DNA of 15,059 bases from Euperipatoides rowelli. Its lineage: Eukaryota > Onychophora > Udeonychophora > Euonychophora > Peripatopsidae. How positions within the stretch are numbered: position 1 is the first letter of the stretch; each line of letters starts with the position of its first letter. A program made the position numbers and the translations under genes. A model generated the notes under the pieces. The model saw nothing but the letters and a program-made list of their open reading frames with translations, was not told where the DNA came from and searched no databases. The DNA lies in assembly GCA_003024985.2 (NCBI GenBank), contig PXIH01S0015715.1; one strand, written 5' to 3'. Positions 8,991-15,059 of the stretch are shown piece after piece.

Positions 8991-9521
8991 TCTCCTGAAT
9001 AGTTTTATGTTACTATCTTCTTTTACAATTTCCACACAATATTTTCCTTTAGTGATGCTATTTCTTGTTTCATTGTAATTTTCTATTCCCTTTGGTATTC
9101 ACATCTCATTTCTTTTTCATATGTATTCATTACTACAGTAGGTTTCTTAATTTTCTACTATCATATGTGTTTGGTCCCTACCTTTTATTCTATCTGATCT
9201 TCTTTCGCCTTTTTCTTTCAATCTTGTTCCATTTTCATTTCATTTATTCCTCTCTGCTACTACATACTTCAGAGATTATTTCTAGTTCTTCTGTAATTAT
9301 TCCATTTTGCTACTGTTCCTTCTGTTGACCATCAATTTCTAATATATCTTAATCATTTTGATCCTCTAATTCCAGGCAAACTATCAACACTATAGTCAAT
9401 TTCTTCCTCTCTTACCATTCTTTAATTCAGCATTTTGAAATGATCAACACTTTTTTTAATATCATTAAACTTATTTCTTCAATCTTTGTTTGCTTCTGGC
9501 AAGTAAATTCTGTAGGCTTTC

Positions 9522-9935
9522 CTAGTTCTGGAGTAGCTTGCAAATATTCCTTTCATAGCTTTGGCTCAGGTTATTATGATTTATTTGGTTCATCCAGTAG
9601 TATGCCAAGAATCCAAATGTCCTAAGGNGTCTTACTATAGATTTTCTGTTTATCAATCTCTCTATAGGTGTCTTGGCTTCTAAGCTGTTATTATTTCTTC
9701 TTCTTGCTCCCCCCCCCCCATCCAACATACATTTATATTTCATTATATTCATTTGGTTTATATTCGCTAATATATAATGCCATAGTTATTTTTTCTTAAC
9801 TCAATATTCTTATTTTTCATCTCTATTTTACAGTGAGTCTCTGATGTCCTCTATAATTACCATTATTATGTTATGCTTTGCACATTTGCCAATATCATGC
9901 CTTTTCTACAATATCATATTCAGTTGCACCTTCCT
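9522..9935 (-). pseudogene. Copia integrase, C-terminal half, broken
   Basis: The minus-strand frame 9752-9522 includes KTPIERLINRKSIV, then LRTFGFLAYYWMNQ, the copia integrase block of KTPYE-x-x-x-x-RKP followed by LRVFG-x-x-AY just after the catalytic core. Further upstream on the minus strand (about 9930-9880), GATEYDIVEKA followed by a stop resembles the NG-x-x-E-x-x-NRT-x-x-E-x-AR core helix with its Arg codon turned to TGA. The Glu there would be the catalytic one. An N lies at 9628 and a G11 run (plus-strand C at 9709-9719) sits inside. The zinc-binding N-terminus is not seen. Confidence 0.7.
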
Positions 9936-9989
9936 TATTAGATTTCACTTCATCACCTGTATTTATAATTTTTTTTACCTAAATGAAAG

Positions 9990-10640
9990 ACAGGTCTGAA
10001 AATAAATCTAGCAAACACCAAAGCGAAGTTAAACAAATATGTGCAACCTAAAGTGATTGAAGTGAATGGTATCATAATTGAAGAGGTCAACAGCTATGAA
10101 TATTTTGGTCAAAAGATATCTACACATGAAAAACAAATGTACAATGTCAACAGAATAATGAAAATGGGTTGGAGTAATTTTGAAAAATTAAATATTTTAA
10201 AAAGAAAACCTCCTTTATGTCTCAAAGGAAAGTTTTTGACCAGTGTGTACTACCAGTGATGGCATATGGAGCTGAAACTTGGACACTCAATGCAAAGATG
10301 ATTAAAAACCACAACCACTGGAGAAGTATGGAGAGGTGTATGATAGGAGTAACATGGAGAGATAGAAAAATAATAGAATGGATTAGAGCACAAGTGCTTG
10401 TGAATTAAAAGAACAAAGAGTTTTAAGTGGAAATGTAATAAGAATGTAAGATAATAGATGGATGACAGAAATAATGAACTGGATTCAAGGAACAATTCAA
10501 TGTGAAGATGATGACTTTGTCATGGGAGAATGAAATAAAAATGTTTGATGAATAATAGTTGGAAACAATTTGCTGAAGATAATAATTCATGGAAAAATCT
10601 TGGGGAGTCCTTCATCCAGCTTTCAATTTTGGAACAATAA
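9990..10640 (+). pseudogene. RTE-clade LINE ORF2 3' end, broken
   Basis: This is the C-terminal part of an RTE-type reverse transcriptase protein. From 9990 one frame gives TGLKINLANTKAKLNKYV, then VNGIIIEEVNSYEYFGQKIS (normally ..SYKYLGQ..), to about 10230. After a frame change in the AAAGTTTTT run near 10225, KVFDQCVLPVMAYGAETWTL and MERCMIGVTWRDR follow to a stop at 10406. Further on, the frame from 10560 gives WKQFAEDNNSWKNLGESF and ends at TAA 10638-10640. AYGAETWTL and the W...LGE ending are hallmarks of the RTE clade. The endonuclease and RT core are missing, as expected for a 5'-truncated insertion. Confidence 0.85.
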
Positions 10641-10689
10641 TAATGATGATAATAAAAATGATAATAATCATCATTATCATCATCATTTA
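10636..10689 (+). repeat. TAA/TGA-rich tail of the RTE element
   Basis: Immediately after the RTE stop comes a run of TAA, TGA and AAATGA units that then inverts into ATC/ATT units (CATCATTATCATCATCATT), so the tract is partly self-complementary. RTE elements typically end in short tandem repeats rather than a plain poly(A), so this is probably the element's 3' terminus at about 10689. Confidence 0.65.
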
Positions 10690-11372
10690 GAATATTTTGC
10701 AGTTTATTTATTTTATTTTTTTTTGGAAATGGTACTCTAATTATGCCCAATTGATTAGATTGACTCTATAGAAAACTTATATGGGACATTGGCTTAAGAA
10801 TATGTGGGGAGAAGAAGTTGATGGATACATTTTAAGGGATGGGGCATAAGTGGAGCTGGGATATATTGATTTATTTTACAAAACATATTAACCAATTGGG
10901 ATGAAACTTAAAAATTTTATGGGCTGCTATCCTGAGAGTAAACGTGTTGAGGTGGTTAAATCTTTGCCTATCTACAATATTTCTCTGCTGCTCGACATCA
11001 ATCATTTGGTTCTCTAATTCCCCCCCCCCTCCCAATACTTATTAAGATATGACTTCACATTTGTATATTGTCATCCTATCATTACTTCCTTGACATGACC
11101 AATCCCATGTGATCATCTCACCCTCATGTTATCAACATTATTGCAGTCTATCCTGCATAATTTATTTATTTATTTATTTTGATGTGCAAATGTTGGAATC
11201 TTATTATGCAACTGTGCATGTTATGGAACGAAGTAATATGGAGGATTTTAATACATTGGTATGTTGTGGATAAAGAAGTCATTTTATGGTTTTGCTGTTA
11301 TGAGACAGATAAGCTTGAATAAAGTAATTAATAGAGAGCTAATAGATAAGGTGAACATGATGAATTGTGTGA
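10690..11372. other. No gene; simple-sequence tracts
   Basis: No coding region is supported. A C10 run (11020-11029) and a five-unit TTTA tract (11161-11180) are visible. Some readable plus-strand stretches after about 11300 (for example SLNKVINRELIDKVNMM) could be the extreme 5' part of LINE element 2, but they carry no motif. No endonuclease domain for element 2 is found here. Confidence 0.45.
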
Positions 11373-11783
11373 TTAATGTTGTCCCTCAAAATTGAAATAG
11401 AGAAATTAAAATATAGAATAGAATACTTGAACAAGCAAATAAGTAAAAATATTAGTTGCAAGTTAAACTCTGAAATTTATATAATGGCAAATTTACCCAA
11501 ATAGAAGGTAATATTCATGTTAAAGAAAAATAAGGTATCGGGCTCGATACAGGCATTAGGTGTTGGGAATGAAGTGTATGCCAACAAATTGAGTATAGTT
11601 AGGAATGCACAACGGGAATTTATTAGTGGTATTATTGTGAAGTTCAATGATAGAAAGAATGAAAACAATTATAATTTTTTAGTCAGTACCACTGAATATA
11701 AATTCTTTAAATCTAAGGCAGTTCGGGTTGTAAGGAATCGAGTTTGGAACATTTGGATTCTATGATTTCGATGCAGGAATTTA
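11373..11783 (+). pseudogene. LINE element 2 linker upstream of RT
   Basis: In the same frame as the RT, KIEIEKLKYRIEYLNKQISK (about 11385-11447) is a charged, heptad-like helix typical of the L1/Tx1 linker between endonuclease and RT. After TAG 11502 the frame continues with KVSGSIQALGVGNEVY and others to TGA 11763, then FRCRNLLEF into the RT. Both stops are single-codon lesions in an otherwise readable frame. No endonuclease motifs are present before 11373, so this copy was probably truncated in the linker. Confidence 0.6.
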
Positions 11784-12917
11784 TTGGAGTTTTCTTTGGC
11801 TATGGTCAAACTAGGGACAGCACTAGGCCCAGATGGAATTGGTTATTCGTTCTACAAAAGTATGAATCATGGTGATAAGCAACATTTGTTGAATTATATT
11901 AATGGATTGTTAAACTGTCAGAATAGGGGAAAAATACTAATTTCTTTAAACCGTGCATTTATTAAAATGATCCCTAAGAGTATAGTAGCTGGTAAATTTA
12001 TCACTGATATTAATGAATATAGGCCGATAGCCCTTATGAATAACGATATCAAGTTAGTTAAAAAAATTTTATTGCAGCGTATAATTCTGGTAGTGAGTGA
12101 TTTGCTTCCTGATGGAGTTTATGGCATCAAGGGTAGAAGTATATCAAAAGCATTACTGGTGTATCATCTGGTATTTAACTGCAAACGATCGAAATCGAGG
12201 AATGCTGGGCAAATGATTAAAATTGATATGACTAATGCATATACATATGTCAATTTGACATATCTAAAGCATATCATGATTAAGTATATAGGGGATAATA
12301 AAACAATTAGACTTATCCTTGACTTAATTGAATATAAGTCAATAGCTTTTTTGAATCACAATATTTATTGGGAATTTCGGATGATGAAAGACGCACTATT
12401 ACAAGGATCCCTATTGTCATCAATTTTGTATTCTTTTTATTTGTATGAGCTATATATGAGGGTGAATCGGGTTAATGAGTGTATTTGGTTGAGTGGCAAG
12501 ATCAGTAATGTTAAGCTTATAGCATACATCAATGATGTAACTTTTGTAATTTCTGATAAGCAATTGTTTAGGAAAATATATGGGATTATTGAAGAATTTT
12601 TGAAAATGACGGGGTCTGAAATAAATCAGAGTAAGTCATATGTATGGGACTTGAATACTGATAAGGTTGCTCAATCAAATATATTATTTGGGAAGCAAAA
12701 GAAGGTATTGGGGATGGTATATCCAATTGTGAATAAATCAGCATTGGAATATAGTATACTTAATGAGGCTTTGGATAAAATAAAACAAATAATGGTTAAT
12801 ATTAATAAGTATTGTGGGGGGTGGTTCGCGGTAGTGAGGTGCATAAACACACTGATATTATCAAAGTATGTATATTTTTTTGTCGTTTGTACTGCTATCC
12901 AGGAAGTATATGAATAA
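11784..12917 (+). pseudogene. LINE element 2 reverse transcriptase, open frame with altered catalytic core
   Basis: There are 377 open codons; the first is TTG and is only the point after the TGA, not a real start. Motifs: ALGPDG (13-18), KMIPKS (61-66), YRPIALMNNDIKLVKK (79-94), GIKGRSISKAL (114-124), motif A IDMTNAYTYVN (147-157, Asp 148 kept, normally ..D..AFDRV), motif B LLQGSLLSS (205-213, normally RQG-x-PLSP), and motif C YIND (248-251; codons 12525-12536). The first aspartate of motif C, essential for catalysis in all known RTs, is Asn. MTGSEINQSKSYVW then matches element 1. The protein is therefore predicted inactive although the frame is long. The shift to the next frame falls in a T7 run at 12875-12881. 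Confidence 0.85.
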
Positions 12918-13743
12918 GTTCAGAAAATTGGTTCGAAATTGCCTTTTTGGGAAATTTAAGTATATAACCTATGAGAAAGTGTGCTATCCAAAGTGTAATG
13001 GAGGGCTTGGGCTAATATATTTGGAGGGGTTTAATAGGCTGATTATTTACAATTTTTATGTCAAAAATGTTGTACAGGATCCTGTATTTTGTGTTATACA
13101 AAAAATGCAAGAAGTGAGTAGAGATCCATTGATTAGAATGTGGAAGGTATATGGAGATATCACTGACCAAATGGAGAGCGATGACAGAATCAGATATAAA
13201 GCATATTGTAAAGTGTATATGCGGGGTACAGATATGTTTAGTAACTATAAGAATTCCAATGTTGATTTGAGAGGGGTTAATCATTTGATGGTATCGGGTA
13301 GAGTTCAGAATTTTATAATTAAAATGAAATTGAATATATTACCCACTAAAGAGAGATTATATAAGATAGGTGTTATAAAAGATGGGAATTTGTACTGTCA
13401 ATTTGGATGTAAAGAAATTGAGAATCAAATACACTTATTTTGGGTATGTGGGTATGTGAAGAAATTGTATGATGTTATAATGTGGAAATGTAATGTGAAG
13501 TATGATTTATCACAATTTTGGGGAAGAGGTACATTTAGTGTATTGCCAAAGATCTTGCATAAGTTAATGTATGCTATATTTTATGCAGTGTGGGGAAGTA
13601 GATGTGTTAAAATTTTTCAAGACAGAGATACTAATGTATTAGAATTGATACTAAAGGTTGTGCATGAGTATTATAAAAGAGATTTGTTTGGGTTAACTAT
13701 GGTTAAAGTACAAAAAGTGTGCGATGTTCAGATATTGTATTAA
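12868..13743 (+). pseudogene. LINE element 2 ORF2 C-terminal part (thumb to cysteine finger)
   Basis: This continues the RT protein after a one-base change in the T7 run at 12875-12881; removing one T would join the two frames. Visible blocks are KFRKLVRNCLFGK, KVCYPKCNGGLGLIYLEGFN (the L1/Tx1 GGLGL-x-x-L block), and LNILPTKERLYKIGV (normally LPT..RL). The finger CQFGCKEIENQIHLFWVC is C-X3-C-X7-H-X4-C, complete at about residues 175-192. WGSRCVKIF follows before the TAA at 13741. All four finger ligands are kept, unlike element 1 where His is Tyr. There are 291 codons with no stop despite high A+T. Confidence 0.8.
12875..12881 (+). other. Frame change at T7 run in LINE element 2
   Basis: The RT frame (SKYVYFF) and the C-terminal frame (MYIFLSFVLL) overlap here. 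A 6-T run would keep one frame through SKYVYFLSFVLL. The lesion is either a genuine +1 slippage mutation or a homopolymer sequencing error. Confidence 0.6.
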
Positions 13744-13879
13744 AGAAAAAAAGAGGGTGGGTTGAGGAATAAGGGCTTTTGAAGTTAAATGGCTTGGGGT
13801 GGGTTTGTGAGGGAATTAAGTTTGTTGTATAATGGGTGGCTTATGATTAAACTAGATTATTGTTTGTGTTTAAGTTATG

Positions 13880-13909
13880 AAATGTCTACGAGAAGGTATG
13901 TAGACATTT
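13880..13909 (+). repeat. 3'UTR hairpin of LINE element 2
   Basis: A perfect 10-bp stem: AAATGTCTAC (13880-13889) and GTAGACATTT (13900-13909), loop GAGAAGGTAT. It can extend by four outer pairs (G-U, U-A, A-U, U-G at 13879/13910 to 13876/13913) in RNA. It lies 137 nt after the stop and about 50 nt before the poly(A). In some LINEs a 3' hairpin is recognised by the RT for template choice; that role here is inference. Confidence 0.7.
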
Positions 13910-13948
13910 TATGTCAGGTTCTTTTGTGTAAATATGTTGGTTGGTTTT

Positions 13949-13968
13949 AATAAAATTAAAAAAAAAAN
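13949..13968 (+). promoter_or_regulatory. AATAAA signal and poly(A) tail of LINE element 2
   Basis: AATAAA at 13949-13954 is followed by TT and an A-run at 13958-13967, then N. This is a normal metazoan polyadenylation signal, with the tail only 3 nt downstream, which is unusually close for a cleavage site. It marks the element's 3' end. Confidence 0.65.
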
Positions 13969-13969
13969 A

Positions 13970-14379
13970 TATTTTTTTCACCTAAAGGTTCTCTTACAAA
14001 TCCATTGTCATTACAACACAACTTTAAGGAAAACTGTGATGCCAGATCAACACTAAGGCAAAGTTATCTGCACGGATTACTAAAAACAACCAATAATGTT
14101 TGACTGCTTGACACATTTCTAAATGGATCGGCAATCTTATTTTTTGTTTAATTTACAGTCCTAAACTTCATCCCAGCAATGAATCCTAACTCCTACTACG
14201 TAATAATTAACTAGGCCCCACTCCTCTAACCCTAATAAGACATGGAATAAACCTGTCTGATTGTTTTTAATAATTTTTATACAACCCCTATCACGCTAAC
14301 CACAACAGTTAATCAATCAGCAATCATTTTTTAATAATCAGTGTAGATAGATTTGGTTGGTAGACACTTCTAGATTAAA
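13970..14379. other. No gene recognised
   Basis: No coding or RNA feature is supported. On the minus strand, the segment 14140-14235 (ATTAGGGTTAG, then GTTTAGGACTGTAAA) resembles the plus-strand segment at 6903-6940 (AGGGTTCAGGGTTA, then GGTTAGGACTGTAAAG), which may be a dispersed repeat in opposite orientation. Confidence 0.35.
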
Positions 14380-14562
14380 GCCTAGTACACACGGTCATTC
14401 CTTTACTAAAGTTTTGAAATGAACACTCCAAATTAGTCATGGTTTGTATGACCTTCATTCAAGGAACGTGGTAGATATTTTTGGAGTGATGGATTTCTGA
14501 TCTGTTTGAAATTCTTGAATTAATTCCAGGATTGACATTCCAAAATTGACAGTGTGTAGGCC
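14380..14562. mobile_element. MITE-like foldback element
   Basis: This is a ~183-bp non-coding unit with imperfect terminal inverted repeats: left GCCTAGTACACACGGTCA (14380-14397) and right TGACAGTGTGTAGGC (14547-14561), which differ by one substitution and a 2-base gap. Inside, CACTCCAAA (14424-14432) and TTTGGAGTG (14480-14488) are perfect inverted partners within longer similar arms, and GTCAT/ATGAC lies further in. Nested inverted repeats of this size fit a miniature inverted-repeat transposon. No clear target-site duplication is visible, and the superfamily is unknown. Confidence 0.55.
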
Positions 14563-14642
14563 TATACAAAATCTTGGAGTGAAAGACCATGTATAAGAAC
14601 TGTTGAGTAAACCGGAAGGAGTTTAAGCTTTAAATAGTAGAA

Positions 14643-14783
14643 CTTATAGATGAAATCAATAGGAAAAATTGTCAATTGTGTAAAGAAAACATAGAGGGCG
14701 CATTAGAACACTTTATGTTACATTGTAATTATTTCAATAATGAAAGAAAGGAAAGTAACGACTGTAATTTCAGAAGCAACTGA
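14643..14783 (+). pseudogene. LINE C-terminal zinc-finger remnant
   Basis: About 46 codons from 14643 to TGA 14781 read LIDEINRKNCQLCKENIEGA and then a histidine and LHC, giving C-X2-C-X8-H-X4-C followed by NYFNNERKE. This pattern (CxxC, acidic stretch, HF-x-L-x-C, then an aromatic and xxxR) is the usual C-terminal finger of many non-LTR RT proteins (Jockey/CR1/I-type among them). It differs from the C-terminal fingers of elements 1 and 2, so it comes from a third LINE lineage. The RT core is absent. The distal half of this stretch is the first unit of the tandem array below. A chance frame is possible but less likely. Confidence 0.5.
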
Positions 14784-14990
14784 TAGAGAATTAGTAATTA
14801 TAGACGGCACATTAGAACCCTTTATGTTACATTGTAATTATTATTTCATTAAGGAAAGAAGGGCAAATAACTGAACTATTTACAGAAGCAACTGATAGAG
14901 AATTAGTAATATAGAGGGCGCATCAGAATACTTTATGTTACAATGTAAATATTTCAATACTGAAAGAAAGGAAAATAACTGAACTGTAAT
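14691..14990 (+). repeat. ~110-bp tandem repeat, about 2.7 copies
   Basis: Units begin with ATAGA(G/C)GGC at 14691, 14800 and 14911 (periods 109 and 111 bp); the last is partial and ends near 14990. Shared blocks include CTTTATGTTACA-TGTAA, TGAAAGAAAGGAAA, and CAGAAGCAACTGATAGAGAA before the next unit. Unit 1 holds the second half of the zinc-finger reading. Because 109 is not a multiple of three and units 2-3 lack the CxxC, only unit 1 is plausibly coding-derived. Divergence between units suggests an old duplication. Confidence 0.8.
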
Positions 14991-15059
14991 TCCTAGGGTT
15001 GCCATATTCTAAGAATCCAAATAGAGGACATTAAAAAAAAAAAAAAACTGTAGTTTATA
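14991..15059 (+). repeat. Poly(A)-ended repeat edge (possible)
   Basis: After the tandem array, TAGGGTTGCCATATTCTAAG leads to GAGGACATT and an A15 run (15033-15047). A GGACATT plus A8 string also occurs at 6639-6653. This may be the 3' edge of a retroposed repeat; the window ends before it can be settled. Confidence 0.35.

Larger units (their letters stand above)
7690..9960 (-). mobile_element. Ty1/copia-type retrotransposon pol fragment
   Basis: On the minus strand, from high to low coordinates, the copia order integrase - RT - RNase H can be followed: an integrase C-terminal half (about 9930 to 9522), RT (about 8980 to 8520) and RNase H (8065 to about 7700). Integrase upstream of RT is the diagnostic order that separates copia from gypsy-type elements. 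Gag, protease and both LTRs are not seen, and frames change repeatedly, so this is a decayed internal fragment. Its upstream edge lies only about 30 bp from the oppositely oriented RTE piece at 9990. Confidence 0.8.
11373..13968 (+). mobile_element. LINE element 2, L1/Tx1-like, 5'-truncated, with 3'UTR and poly(A)
   Basis: This is a 5'-truncated non-LTR retrotransposon with a clear 3' end. One plus-strand frame runs from 11373 to 12917 with only two internal stops (TAG 11502, TGA 11763). It covers a lysine-rich linker and the RT, and the protein then continues in the next frame to TAA 13741-13743. A ~215-nt 3' UTR follows, with a hairpin (13880-13909), AATAAA (13949-13954) and an A-run ending at an N at 13968. 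It shares motif B and post-motif C features with element 1 but is clearly a different family. No target-site duplication was found. Confidence 0.8.

Noticed and set aside
9065-9328. Plus-strand Phe/Leu-rich 87-codon frame, possible membrane protein
   Set aside because: T-rich DNA gives hydrophobic translations; the copia pol runs through this region on the minus strand.
10250-10750. Minus-strand frames of 81 and 76 codons
   Set aside because: They lie opposite the RTE protein and its tail; composition is that of translated simple repeats.
13012-13284. Minus-strand 90-codon frame
   Set aside because: Antisense shadow of LINE element 2 ORF2, which has clear motifs on the plus strand.
14691-14990. 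CRISPR-like array
   Set aside because: The repeat unit is ~110 bp with no spacers; direct head-to-tail copies only, in a eukaryotic setting.

Overview
The window is AT-rich eukaryotic DNA, almost certainly from an animal. I recognise no host gene. It holds decayed transposable elements: two non-LTR retrotransposons of one broad L1/Tx1-like group, a Ty1/copia-type LTR-retrotransposon pol fragment, the 3' end of an RTE-clade LINE, a tRNA-like Pol III head, a foldback MITE-like element, and a tandem array seeded by a LINE C-terminal zinc-finger stretch. There is no operon structure and there are no bacterial ribosome-binding sites. The many in-frame stops, frame changes, A/T homopolymers and isolated N bases fit a draft animal assembly. 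L1/Tx1-like, RTE and copia elements occurring together fits an invertebrate or basal chordate, but I cannot name the species from the sequence.

Layout. 1-660: non-coding, with three strong hairpins in 120-312. 661-5518: LINE element 1, plus strand. It has an ORF1 (gag-like, zinc knuckle) remnant from an ACCATGG start, then APE-type endonuclease, reverse transcriptase (motifs A, B and C all visible in different frames) and a C-terminal C/H-rich region, broken by many stops and frame changes. 5519-6640: no gene, one hairpin and a T11A9 palindrome. 6646-6750: minus-strand tRNA-like unit (A box, B box, T8). 6751-7690: no gene. 7690-9960: copia pol on the minus strand (integrase, RT, RNase H). 9990-10640: RTE 3' end, plus strand, with a TAA/TGA-rich tail. 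10690-11372: no gene. 11373-13968: LINE element 2, plus strand, 5'-truncated, with long open RT and C-terminal frames, a 3'UTR hairpin, AATAAA and a poly(A) tail. 13970-14379: nothing recognised. 14380-14562: MITE-like foldback. 14643-14990: zinc-finger LINE end continuing into about 2.7 copies of a ~110 bp tandem unit. 14991-15059: poly(A)-ended repeat edge.

The clearest biological contrast is between the two related LINEs. Element 1 keeps its RT catalytic residues (D in motif A, QGSPLSS in motif B, FVDD in motif C) but its frame is shattered. Element 2 keeps about 800 codons nearly open, yet has lost the first motif C aspartate (YIND) and other core residues. No novel defence or metabolic system is evident. 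The most follow-up-worthy items are element 2's open but catalytically altered RT, its 3'UTR hairpin, the tandem array made from a LINE zinc finger, and the MITE.
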